Shown one piece after another: positions 36,916 through 48,729 of a stretch of 64,000 nt of DNA. Origin of the DNA: Morella rubra (Eukaryota; Streptophyta; Magnoliopsida; Fagales; Myricaceae). The notes beneath the pieces are model-generated. The model did no database searches. It was given only the letters and a program-made list of their open reading frames with translations, and was not told where the DNA came from. Location: positions 8,234,125-8,298,124 of the forward strand of contig CM025850.1 of assembly GCA_003952965.2 (NCBI GenBank), in the 5' to 3' direction. Both the position numbers and the translations under genes were made by a program. Numbering within the stretch: the stretch's first letter is position 1; every line of letters begins with the position of its first letter.

Positions 36916-38105
36916 AAAAGTTTTGGATTAATTACAAAAACCTTCCCTTGAACTATACCACTTATTCCAAAATCTCCCATAAACTTGAACTCATGACAAC
37001 CCAGCTCCTTAAACTTACATAATATATTATTTTGTTTTGAACCCGATTTTAACGTTAGCGTACGATGTATTTCGTCACATGTGATAAACACGTAAGCTGC
37101 CTCTTAATGAAAATACGAAAATGCCCCAATTATATCCAATTCTACCCATTCCAGATTGCACCTCATCGTCCTTGAAACCAAGATTGTACTTCTGTGTATT
37201 TTGAAAGAACCTGATCTGGAGAACAACCTGACTTCTCCATTGTCTCAAGAATTCGACAAGATTCTTTACTCTTCTTGTCCTTCCACGACAAGAGAGTAAA
37301 ATATTATAGCTGATTGAGGTTGGGGAAATATTATAGGACCTCATCTCCATCATCACATTCAACGCCTCAGGAACAAGACCAGAAGGATTACGTTTGAGAT
37401 TTCTCTCACAAACGCAGCGAAGAAATGTGTTATCGCAAAACAAATCTGGCATAAACCCAACCGACTTCATCTCTTTGATAATTCTTCGCGCTTCCTTGAC
37501 ATTCTCCTGCTTAGACCAACCACAAAGAAGGTTCCTGTAAATGCACTGCTCTCCCCCCAAATCTTATCCTTGTGGTGCCATACGACTCCTGCTCTTCTAG
37601 CATGCCCTTTTGCACATAACGAAGAAACAATGGCAGTGACTGTAACTCTATCTTGGGGGCATCTGTAATTGTCCAAGTTCTTGAAAATACAAGAATTCCC
37701 CTTTGCAAAGCAGTGATCTAAGGAGATTATATTATCCATCACGAATGGAATATTGCTGCTCAAAACTCGAAGATCTCTTTGAACTCCAATTATTCGGATG
37801 AGGGGGCGGGAGTTCTTGCGCTGGAAGAAGAAGGACCTGTGTGAAGCAGAACTAGGGTTTGAACCAAAGTGACATCAGTTAAGTAAATAATGGGGGCATT
37901 TTTGTATTTTCATTAGTAGGCAGCTCACGTGTTTATCACGTGTGACGGAATACGTCGTACGACAAGGTTAAAACCAGGTTCAAAACGAAAATAACACAAT
38001 TACGTAAGTTTAAGGAGCTGGGTTGTCATGAGTTCAAGTTTAGGGGGGATTTTAGAATAAATGGTATAGTTCAAGGGGGTTTTTTGTAATTAACCCAAAA
38101 GCTTT
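36916..38105. mobile_element. Pack-MULE-like element carrying a PPR gene fragment
   Basis: The element itself is 36925-38096. It has about 200-bp terminal inverted repeats (about 36925-37126 and 37892-38096). The ends are GGATTAATTAC and, on the other strand, GGGTTAATTAC; the arms share CTTGAACTATACCA, AAACTTGAACTCATGACA and ACCCAGCTCCTTAAACTTAC. It is flanked by 9-bp near-identical direct repeats, AAAAGTTTT (36916-36924) and AAAAGCTTT (38097-38105). A 9-bp duplication with long TIRs is diagnostic of Mutator-like elements. It encodes no transposase; the cargo is a piece of host PPR gene, so this is a non-autonomous Pack-MULE by definition. Confidence 0.88.
37127..37800 (-). pseudogene. captured PPR-protein fragment, frameshifted
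   Basis: On the minus strand, from about 37800, the translation reads VQRDLRVLSSNIPFVMDNII, then DRVTVTAIVSSLCAKGHARRA. It resumes in another frame as EQCIYRNLLCGWSKQENVKEA, then RRIIKEMKSVGFMPDLFCDN and SPTSISYNILLSCRGRTRRV. These are P-class pentatricopeptide motifs (YNILL..., VKEARRIIKEMKSVGFMPD). A frameshift falls at a run of six G (complement of C at 37554-37559), and the C-terminal repeats are missing. It is reminiscent of the At5g61370 type (low confidence). Between transposon ends and without a start context, it is almost surely non-functional as protein, but could be transcribed antisense or as small-RNA source. Confidence 0.8.
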
Positions 38106-38657
38106 TATGTGATCTGAATCACAACAGATAAGGAGAAAGGAAATTGTGTATATATTTCAAAAAGTCATTGATTTAAGGTTAATTACTATTGCAACAAAGA
38201 TTAGTTTACTAACCAAAACGATTAAAACGGAGGTAGGAGAACATGAAAAAGAGTCGCCTTAAGTTTGATATTCAGATAGGAGTGACACAAATACGCCATA
38301 ATGTCATTCACTAGTCCATAGTCATTGCTGGATTTAAGAAGTTGTTGATAAAGAAGTCCATAATGTTTCTGGGGGTGAAGTTGCCGGTCAAGGGACACTA
38401 GGCCATAATGTTTGGCCTCGCCTGGCCTGAATCCATAAAGAAGTTGTGGTTGGTCGGTGTAGTTTCTTGTGTAACAACGGAGATGGATTTTAGTACGATC
38501 TATCTCCCATCAGTTTTGAAACATCGAGAGAGAGAAAAGCAACCAATATACAATCTAGCACGTAAAAGGTCAGGGGGGTAACGGAGACAGCCTTCCTATT
38601 TCATGTTTAAATCTTCCTTGATCAAAAAACATGTACAGATACCAAAAAAATAGTCAG
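38106..38657. other. 3' flank of the EAF7-like gene
   Basis: No coding potential recognised. It holds the presumed 3' UTR of the minus-strand gene that ends at 38658 and a purine-rich patch (GAGAGAGAGA) near 38527. Confidence 0.45.
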
Positions 38658-40940
38658 TTACGACTCTTCCTTGATGAAAAAACTCTGAGGCAAGCAAAAA
38701 TCTTCCTCATGATTCAGGATTTCCATGTCCTCATCATCTGGTTTCTGAAATTAAAACAAGAGCACAAGAGAACGGTATCAGCATGTAAAGTTAATTAGCT
38801 CTCGAAAGGAAGAAAAAAAAAAAAAACATATATGACGTGCAAAAGTAGGGAGCAGAATTACATCCATCAAAGTCAACTCTGCCATTCCTATATAGCTACT
38901 AAAAGGATTGTTAGTTCCTGTATCAGTATCCTCACAGCAGGAATTATTATTACTACAGCTTAGCTTCGAATGTTCTCACCTAGTATCTTACTATTCCAAC
39001 CGTTGACTTTATTTTATGAACATCACATTGGCCATCAAACTTTGCCATGCACAAATGCAGAGATCAGCAAAATCCCATTAATCCACAAGAGAACAAGGTA
39101 ATTATTATTGCAACGTGTGAACTACAGATTTGAGGGAGTGACAGAAACAGTTTCCGCTTGCATGGGCTTTAAAAAATTCAAAAAAGAAAGAAAGGGAATG
39201 GAAAGGAGGATCAAAAATAGAGAAAGCTCCATCGATTTAATTATAGCATCTAGAAATGGGTTATAGCCACAGACGGTAGGGACAAAAAGGTATGTAGCAA
39301 ATAAATACCAGCATTTCCAAGTTGTAGAAACGATCCAGCAATTGCAGGACTTCATCAGAAGTGAAGTGTCGGTCAAAGCTGTGACAAGAATGTACATATT
39401 GTATGAGTATACACCAGAAAACAAGGTTTACCAAAATTTAATTCTCCAAAACATCGGAACAGGGATTAACACAAGTGATCTATGAGGCAGACCAAACCTT
39501 TTCCGAAGAAATTCCATCAAACCATAGAGGACAAAGTGGCGATGTATGCCTGTATGGAAACAATTTTTTCAGTTCTCACCCACCTCTGAATGAACTAATA
39601 ATGTATGAGCACAAATGGAAGCTGATGTACATAATTTTATAATTATAAAAGCAATTGCTTTACCGAATGCTTATTCTTAAGTGATTAGACTCTATATGCA
39701 CCAGGCTGAACTGACAGTTGGCAGGTACAAGTGAGAATTTTAACTCAAGAAAATATGAAAACCAATACTCCCGATTTTCTAGCAACACAAGTCCAAAAAT
39801 TAGTTTACTAGAAATCATTTTCAGGCCTTCGTTAGTTATTCTGTTATTCCCATTCTCAACAACTGCTGCCCAAGAAAGAAGGAAAATTCACTGCTTGAGG
39901 CTTCTCAATAATATTCCAAAAACTCTCACTGTCTCGTATGAAACAAAACATGTTGCTTATTAAGATGCCACGCTTTCATCTATTCACATGTTTATATTTC
40001 ACTGACCCTTTTTGGTTCAATAAATAGAATGTTGCAGAAATCTTCAATACGTGGAGACAGCAAACCATACCACCAGTAAGCATGTGATCATTCCTTCTTT
40101 CCTCTGAGGAAATAATACAAACATACCTCTCATTCACTATTTTATGGACGTGTCACATACATATGAAAAATTGCATTGGTAAACCCGTCTCAGGGATATT
40201 CAAGCTGATGACAGTCTGAAGTGGGAAACTTTGTTTATTCAGCAACAAACTGCAAAACTTTGTTGCTATAGAACAAAAGTAGAAATTATACAAGTACAGG
40301 ATGATTTTGCCTCGGATTACAATGGAAGGACACAATTTAATGCCAACAGGCCACTCACTGGCAGAGGAGCACAGAAGAAGAAGCTGATGCACCGTGTTAA
40401 TTGCAAAGGGCATTGCAGTTCATGGAAAGTTCATTAAAACGCTCGACTGTCTCCAAGTATATGAGCCATTTGAACGCCAATAAATAAGCACACAACGCAA
40501 GCAAGATGATTTACAAGCCATTGTCAAACACGATGCAATTCGTTTCTAATTGGGGAAGCCAAAATTGGATAATCCCTCAGCTCGAAATGAAAATACGCAC
40601 ACAAAAGCGTATACAGAATAGTAAAATTCTGTAATTTAAACGGAAATTTGAGAAACCTGCCTTGTAGTTTAACCGGGGGATAAAATTCCAGCGCTTCTAA
40701 CAGTCTAAGCTCCAATTCGACTTGCGATTGCTCCTAATTAAGCATAACAAATTTTAGAATTAAATCCAATTTTTAGCGTCCACAAATATACATAGAGATA
40801 GAGAGATAGAGAGAAAGAAAGGGAGGGAGAAGGAGAGATGCCTTAGGGAGAGAAGAAGCAGAGGAAGGGGGAGCTTTGCAAGGAGAATGCACGGACATGC
40901 CGTCTTGTTCCTCGTCTCTCCCTTTGCCTCCACTGTCCAT
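38658..40940 (-). CDS. EAF7/MRGBP (CT20) family subunit of NuA4-type acetyltransferase, 126 aa
   Basis: Chromatin protein; in yeast and animals EAF7/MRGBP links the NuA4/TIP60 histone acetyltransferase to MRG-domain subunits. Exons on the minus strand: 40940-40842, 40733-40661, 39549-39498, 39378-39309 and 38744-38658. They give 126 residues, close to the roughly 130 of Arabidopsis At1g26470 (from memory). It has a short acidic/Ser-rich N-terminus, then LELRLLEALEFYPPVKLQG, IHRHFVLYGLMEFLRKS and FDRHFTSDEVLQLLDRFYN. The conserved acidic end is KPDDEDMEILNHEEDFCLPQ then SFFIKEES. Introns 1 (40734-40841) and 2 (39550-40660) begin with GC (AAG|GCATCT, CAAG|GCAGGT). No GT choice keeps the frame. 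Intron 1 placement is the least certain part. Confidence 0.9.
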
Positions 40941-41049
40941 GTCTGTACTTATTTTTTACGCAGAAAAGCACTGTGACGCTTGCGGTAATATGCTTCCGAG
41001 ATTGTTTGGATTAAGCTGAAAATGAAAGCATTTTCTGTTTTTCCACCGT

Positions 41050-41057
41050 TAGGGTTT
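41050..41057 (-). promoter_or_regulatory. telo-box upstream of the EAF7-like gene
   Basis: AAACCCTA on the minus strand (TAGGGTTT on plus), 110 bases upstream of the ATG at 40940, in the gene's orientation. Telo-boxes cluster near transcription starts of growth-related plant genes. Confidence 0.45.
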
Positions 41058-43094
41058 CGGCGTTTGATCCAAGAGGCACTCCAACCAGAGCTGGAACTGA
41101 GTATGGGTTGTTGAGCCAGCCCAAAATTTGACCTGTTCTTCTGTGGTTAGCAATTGGGACGGACTGGGCTGCTAGATCTTGCTGACTCTGCTTCTGGACA
41201 GCCCAATCTATGACAAGAAATGCGTGCCCAACCACTCCTCTTCGCTTTTTATTCCTATTTCTCCTCTCAAAATTTTTAAGCCTAAAAATCGTTTTGTACC
41301 TGAAACTTTTTATAAGCTATAATTTTCTATTTTACCCTGATATAATATGTTACGTTCTTTTTTTTTTTTAATTGTTATGAGTTAGATTTTGTTAGCCTTT
41401 TTTTTTTTTAGATTAAACTATAATAATGTATCGGTTTTTCTTGTTATATGTACCCATAACAAGTAACATCCATCCCATAAAAGAAAATTAAAAGATTCGT
41501 CAAAAAATCACCATAAGTGATCGAAGTTGAAGTACACTCTAAATTTAAGGTATATTTGTTTTGATAAAAATTTTAGAATTTAAATCTTATCTTCAAAAAT
41601 TATAATTCAAACATTATTTCTACACAAATATCAATACAACTTAATATTACCTTTTTTACGAACATCAATAATACTAAGTAACTTTTACACGAATATCAAT
41701 AAAACTTCACTATAATCTAAATATTCATACCATATTTAAAATTTTTAAAATTTTACCAAAACAAATATGATGTCTCATAGTCTCACCAACAGTAATTTTA
41801 TCTATTTAGATTCTTTTTATTTTGGGCTTTAGTTTTTAAATTTCTTTTTACATTGGTTTTCCTAAATTATTGTATGGTCCCTCTAAAATCTATATTCTAG
41901 CTTTCGCCCCGTCCTATCCAGTACGAGCCTACGAGGTGAAGGGGCCTTTAACGTTGCGGGCAAAATTGGTAGAGGGAGCGTAAATTTTCACTTACGTGTC
42001 TCTCTCCACTTAAGTAGTCTCTGTCATGATTAGGTAGAAAATAGAAAAATGTCAAACATTTCCGTTGACGTGTAATAGCGATCAATTAGGCGATGGACGG
42101 CTAGTGATGTAGACGACGATGAGAATAAGGCAAATTTCTGCGCCAAAAGGTCGGAATCGCCAAATCATGCCCTGCTGACCACACTGACACGCCATATTTT
42201 ATTATTATTTTATAAAAAACAAAAAAACGCTTTGTTGTCGCAGAAAAAATAATAACGTAAAACTAAAAATATAAAATAAAATAAACTACAACAAAGCACC
42301 CGTGCAAAATATCGGGACCTAATTAACAGAATAACTATCCTTCAGATTCAACAGTAGTAGAGAATTGGTCAACGTACAGCGAAGCCAACACCAACCCCTT
42401 CGTCCCTCCCTATCTCTCCCCCACCTAAGCTTCAATTCGTATCTTTCTGATTCCCCACCTTCCTGCCAATGGTTGGTTGCTGATGATGCTCCCCACGGTT
42501 AGCATCTCGGGCAATTATTTTATTTTAAGATGAAATCAAGATCAGATTCTTGTAAACCCATTGACGAATTTTAAATAACAAGAGACGTGATATCTAGTCA
42601 TGATGTTTTAGTTATATTGGAAAAACAAATTCATTTGGGTTACAAATATGACCAGAATAAGACGTTCGAATGGATTTTATGAGGGAATTGTGAACTCTTT
42701 TGTCTCACCTTGTTCAGTATTGATTGAGATGCAACGACAGTGACCAAATGGTGGGATAGGGACGTATTGTACAACATAAGTGTGGTGTTATTGGGCAATC
42801 ACGAGGAAGTGACGAAGCTGCGTTCCATCAATTTACGATCGGTTCGAGGGCTCCAAGAGACAGCGGCTCTTGTGCGTTGAGAAAATGTATAAAATTGAAC
42901 TGGAATTTAACAACGAAGTTGTATTCTGGCTCTCTATATAGTGATGGCTTCCTACTTGTTAGTTCTAACCTGACGGACAAGGTCACCTAACTACTAAACA
43001 AACCCTTTTTGCGAATTCGAGAGGGAAACGGAAGTAGAAGACAAAAGAATCAAAAGTACCCACGCCGTGTTACAACTCACACTCTAAAGTCTAA

Positions 43095-43132
<38 letters not shown>

Positions 43133-43699
43133 AGTTATGGCATTGAAGTCCAAGATAAGCCCCGGATCACCCTTTCTCTAGAATCCTATAGTTTACGGTT
43201 GCATTATAAGTTCCCAAACTTTTTCGTGATTCTAATTTGTTCCCGTCGTAAATGAACTGTTTTTTGAGTTTCTGATTCTTGAAATCGCTCTCTCCCGCCC
43301 TCCACTTGTTCAACTTCCTCGAGTTTCAACCGCGGTTCTCCTTTGTCTTTCGCTTTTCTTTTCTTTTCTTTTTTTCCAACCAAACTTCCTAGATTTGACT
43401 GCATCTTTCCCTAATCGGAGAAGGAAAGAAACGAAATCGACCATAAATAGTTGCATTACGTAAATCCATTTTTGTTTTTTGTTTTGTTTTATTGTTGTTG
43501 AAACAAGGAAACCAATTAAAGTCTCTCTTTTATTGGCTGCGGACAACACCCTTTCTCTTCAACATTCTTCAATTTCATTGTGCTTTCGTCTTGTTGCTTT
43601 TCCATACCGAGAAACCAAGTGAGAAATCAACACCTCCCCCCCAACCCAACCCAACCGAAAGAAGGAAAAATAAACCTTTTTCATTTTTAAAATCCCACG
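41058..43699. other. intergenic region, promoter and leader of the translocator gene
   Basis: Divergent promoter region. The left part is AT-rich without recognised genes. Around 42360-42470 it is CT-rich. A TATATAG sequence sits near 42935. A (CT)n microsatellite spans about 43096-43132, followed by GATAAG (an I-box-like element) near 43154. The last few hundred bases before the ATG at 43700 are probably 5' UTR. No splice-supported coding sequence. Confidence 0.45.
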
Positions 43700-46600
43700 A
43701 TGGCTTCGATTACCAACTTATTTCACTCTTCAGTCCAAACTTCACGATTTTCTTCACTATACTCATCACCCAACAGAGGTACAACAAATCCAGTTGTGCT
43801 CAAGGCTCGGTCATTGACTTCTAAGGCCACATGCTTGGCGTTTTCGCCGTTGCCAGAGAACCGGGGACCTCTCACACCTGTTGAATCCTCCGGCAGGGCC
43901 TTGAGATTTTCCGGTTGGACTGAATTGTTGAGGCGGCGAGGCTCTGTTGACTTTCCAGTTGTGGCAGCTGCAGCCGCGGAGGCTGATGGGTAAAGTTCAC
44001 CTCTCTCCTTTTCTTCATCAGTGAATTAGTTCACTCTCCATTTGGATGCTGAGAAAATGGACTACAAGATAGAATATTTTCTTTTCTTTTTCTAACATTA
44101 TTTTCTCAGCTACAAGCAGAATTTTTGTTGTTCTCTGGTGTCTCTGTTCGTTTAACATTCATATCTGAAAGTACAGGTATTCGAAACCTTCTAAGAGCTT
44201 TGCGGAGAGATTTCCCGTATTGGTTACTGGTTTCTTTTTCTTTATGTGGTAAGCTATCGTACCTTATACGTGTGTGTTAAGACATTGGCTAGTGTTCATG
44301 CCCAGTTTGTTCGTTGTTTGCTTTATGTATGATGCATCCAGTTGGATGTCAGAATCTGAAAAATACAGAAAACAGTTTAGAGTAGCTGATTGAATTTGTT
44401 ATTATTGAGGACACAGTTGGCATCAGAAGTCACAAAGTTTGAGAAGTTGTCAATCTTTTTACCGTGAAAAAATATCAGGTTGCAAGACATCAGGTTTATA
44501 TACAGATTGCTATGTATTGTACACTATACGCAGACTGCTATCTACTTTTCCATCAGAATATAATAACGTGAATCTTGTGTTTTGTCTTCTTTTTCCTCTG
44601 TTCTTGTTGATTGTGCTGTCAATTATTTTGACCACGGAACTGAATCTAAATTGCAGGAATGAAACATGCTCTAATAATCTCCTGAGTGTGTAAATGCATG
44701 TACGCCTATGAAAATGTTCTCCATCAACCCCCCACCAAACCACACACACAGAGCAAAAACAAAACTAAAAAAAAGTGCAGAAAAAGCACAGCAGATGATC
44801 AAATTTGAGGAGAGGAGAGGAGAATGTAGTAAACTGACAAACACTATGCTATTCTTTTTTCATTTTAATAAATAAGTACACTTAATGTCCACATGTTAAG
44901 ACTTTTGTGTTTTTCATGCAGGTACTTCTTAAATGTCATCTTCAATATACTCAACAAGAAAGTTTACAATTACTTCCCATATCCATAGTATGCTTCTTTG
45001 ACAATGCTTTCAGTTTCCTTAATTTCACTATCGTGGCTTTTTCTCTCAAGAAAACAAAATTATCGTCTCTTTAACTCATTCATCATCCCCTGCCACTCTT
45101 TGAAACACGGTTTCTACCTTTCAGCTTTGTTTCTGTCATACATCTCCTAGTTGGAGTGGTGTACTGTCTGGTTTCTTGGGCTGTTGGGCTACCAAAACGA
45201 GCAGTAAGTTTCAATTTCTGCATTTGCCATATTCTCGTCTACAGGTACATGGATTATGGTTTGCAATAATAACAAAGTTGCCAATGTAACCAGCCAATCA
45301 ATAAGGAGCTCTTGGTACTATTGACTCCTGTTGCATTCTGTCACTCTCTTGGACATGTCATGTCCAATGTATCGTTTGCAGCTGTTGCCGTATCTTTCAC
45401 ACACACCATCAAAGGTATAAAACTTGGGATGAACATTGAAAAGTATGTAATGCTAATTTTTCATTGACATTTTAGTCTGTTGCTGTTGAAGAAATAAGAA
45501 GCAAATCTTGGACGTATGTCCAGCGTGCGTGCATGTGTGTGTCTATCTTTCATGAGATTTTGTGAGGCAGGAGTGTTACAGCATTCTGATACCATTGCCG
45601 GTTTCATATGTTCAACTTGAAAGGAAACTAGCCAGATTTCATATTATTTACGGACTTGGATGATCTCCAGCTGGGGACTCTCCCACCAAACCCAGTGATA
45701 AAATTTTGTTCACACTGTTTGTTGCCTCCCCGGACTTGGTGATTGTAATGATACAGATTGATTTTGTTGGTATTTGTGCTTATGGATATCATCAAGTTGC
45801 AACTCCTGCATTAGTTCCTTTGATGTAAGACTTTGCACCAAGTAACTACAAGTAGAAATAATATCCAACTATTCTCTTATTGACTTGTATATCCTAGTTG
45901 AGCAGCAAAATTTATTCCTTCATTTCATTCTGATCAACTTCTAAAATGTAGATTTTGTGCAAACATCTTTGAACGGCAACGCCTCAACGATTTTGTTGAA
46001 GTTGACATGCAATCAAGTTAATGATAGTTTCTAGTTCCTAACTAGTTTGCATTTTTTTCTGTAGCCCTGGAGCCATTCTTCAGCGCTTCTGCTTCTCAGT
46101 TTGTTTTGGGTCAACAAATTCCATTGCCACTGTGGCTATCTTTGGCACCTGTTGTTTTTGGTAATGCTTTAGACTTCGATCCTTCACCTTCTATTTTATC
46201 CTGTCTGTTTGCGTTGTACATGTGCATCCCATACTTGTAGCTGCGGCCAATTTCTCAGACTTGACAATGCCAATTCACTGTTTAAATATTATTTCAGTAT
46301 GGACTTGGCTTCTATAATTAATCAACTGATTATTGTGCAATCTGGAACTTCTACTTTTAGGTGTATCAATGGCATCATTAACTGAACTTTCTTTCAACTG
46401 GACTGGCTTCGTCAGTGCAATGATTTCCAACATCGCATTTACCTACAGGAGTATCTATTCAAAGAAGGCAATGGTAAGAACTTTAAGCGAATATGGTAGT
46501 AGAAGTCTGTTCTACTTTTCATTCTATAAGCTCTAGGGTGTAGTGTTCGGGTTCTAGTGCCCTGGTTTGTGCTATTTTCCCTAGTTCATGAAGGAAGAAG

Positions 46601-48729
46601 TTGATGTAGGAAGTTTGTATGAGAAGGCAGGCCCTGTGAAATCTAATTGGCAAATGCATATCCTTTGTCACACACTATTGGATTCATTAAAGTCTTCTAA
46701 AAACAAAACAAAAAAGACATTCTTTGCGAATGCCTTTCTGATGGAAAAAGTTGTGCTAGTTCAGATTGAAGCTCTCTTTCAAAGTTGCGTTCAATGTTTT
46801 AAATGATCCCTTTAACTGCATTTGGTGACAAGGCATGGGTGAACTGGTACAATCGAACATTTCGTCATCCCAAAGGCACAATTATTAACATTTTAGCCAA
46901 TCAAACAACTTGTGTGGATTTAAAAAATCTGGGATAAAATGAAGTTGAGGGATGCATTTCTAGTTCTTTCTGAACCCCTCGCTCCAAGTTTTCTAACCAA
47001 TCCTTTGATTTTAACAGACAGGAATGGACAGCACAAATGTTTATGCATATATCTCAATTATTGCGCTCATTGTTTGTATCCCACCGGCAATACTTGTAAG
47101 TCAACTTATCATGAAGATTACGTCAAGTTTTGATAAGCCGGATGTTTCATTAAAGTGTATGCACATTAAATTTTCTTGTTTGCTTTCAGATTGAGGGACC
47201 CCAACTGATGCAATATGGTTTTAAGGATGCTATTTCCAAAGTGGGTCTACACAAATTCTTGTCTGATCTATTCTGGATTGGCATGTTCTATCATCTGTAC
47301 AATCAGGTATGCAATAGACATTCCCTGTTTAACTGCTTCCTCAATCAAAAGGCACAGGGCATCATCCTGTTTGATATATGTTAATATCAAACCTCTAAGC
47401 CTTTGTCCAGGTTTGCGATACTACCCTATCTGCATACAATTAGTTATGTACTTGGTTGCACCTTCATGATCAATCAATTAGATATTGCAGAATGCTATCA
47501 GTTCAAAACAGACATTAGTTTTGAGGTGGGGAGGATGTGTTGCTCTATTAATGCATAATCACTTCATAGGACAATCTATATAATTGGTATGTTGAATGGC
47601 TATGGACAACTATGTTGAACAACACGTGCTTCCACTTGGATGTTTATGCAACGGGTGTATTTGTTTTGGTGTCTGGTGGAACATGTTGAAACTGAATCCC
47701 TTTCCGCTCCTCTGACCCCAACTCGATAGATAAAGCAGTTTGCTGTAGCCCCTTCTTCTGTTGACTGACTAAGATTTGAACTTCCCGTGACAGGTTGCTA
47801 GCAACACTTTAGAACGCGTTGCGCCACTTACACATGCTGTTGGAAATGTATTGAAGCGAGTTTTTGTCATCGGGTTCTCTATTGTTGTATTCGGTAATTG
47901 CCCATTTTTCATTCCTATCATTGTCATTAAGTGTTTGAAAACTCATGACTATGTTTGGTTTGGTTTTAAAAATATTTTTTGTGTTTGTTTTTGTTGGAAG
48001 TAGTGTAGATTCTCTTGGGATTGGTGAAAAATTTGTTAAAAGTTGTTGGATTTTGTAAAAAGTTTGTTAAAAGTTGTTGGAATTTGTAAAAAATTACTGG
48101 AGTTTGTAAAAAAATATTGAAATTGATAAAAAAGTGATTGCGGAAAATTTTTTATTTTTTATTTTAGAATTAGCCAAAAATAGCCCATAATTCTCAGTCT
48201 CTCAGGAAGTTCAGTTTTGAATGACTTTTCTCAACACTCATATTGTTCTAAAATTGGGCAGGCAATAAGATATCCACACAAACTGGGATTGGTACTGCTA
48301 TCGCAATTGCAGGTGTTGCCATCTACTCCCTAATAAAGGCAAATATGGAAGAGCAAAAACGGGTAAGATTTTTCCTATATTAGTGATATGTTGTCATTTA
48401 TTTTTGTAATTGACCACATTTAAGGGTAGTTCATCACGCATTAGTTAAACCATGGGTTTCTTTTTTCTCGAGGAAGCTTAGAGTGTGTTTTTAAACCTGA
48501 TTGTTCATCACGCATACCTTGGACCATTGCCTACTGACTCCCACGGCAGTCCACAAGTTTTGCCAAAATTTTTCTCTGGGATGAACACGATGGAATGTGT
48601 GATGAGTGATGAGTGATGACAAAGTTATTATTCTTCTTTGTGGCAAGATTCCTTTGAAGCCATTTTCTCTTTGACTTCACATATACTACTTACCTTTTTC
48701 AGAAGGCAGTTGCCACGGCCACATCCTAG
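43700..48729 (+). CDS. TPT: plastid triose-phosphate/phosphate translocator, 419 aa
   Basis: Inner-envelope antiporter exporting triose phosphate from chloroplasts in exchange for phosphate. Twelve exons: 43700-43989, 44177-44248, 44922-44987, 45125-45203, 45294-45414, 46065-46160, 46361-46473, 47018-47095, 47190-47306, 47794-47893, 48262-48362 and 48713-48729, all GT-AG and in phase. The first ~95 residues are a Ser/Arg-rich transit peptide ([19 protein letters not shown]). The mature part has the TPT sequence: [127 protein letters not shown] and the substrate-binding KR. These favour TPT over the PEP, xylulose or glucose-phosphate carriers. Intron 10 carries a MITE-like repeat. Confidence 0.96.
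47945..48175 (-). repeat. family B MITE-like repeat inside translocator intron 10 (copy 3)
   Basis: It reads in the opposite orientation to the copies near 13455 and 29225. GACTATGTTTGGTTTGG on plus corresponds to their right-hand end. It contains duplicated AAAGTTGTTGGATTTTGTAA/AAAGTTGTTGGAATTTGTAA blocks. Intronic and non-coding. Confidence 0.6.

Noticed and set aside
38873..38904. Possible extra minus-strand exon (MAELTLMD) between EAF7-like exons 4 and 5
   Set aside because: Exons 4 and 5 join directly in phase to give LEMLKPDDED, the expected family sequence; the extra piece would disrupt it.
41011..41235. 74-codon minus-strand frame upstream of the EAF7-like gene
   Set aside because: It overlaps the probable promoter with the telo-box and has no recognisable motif.
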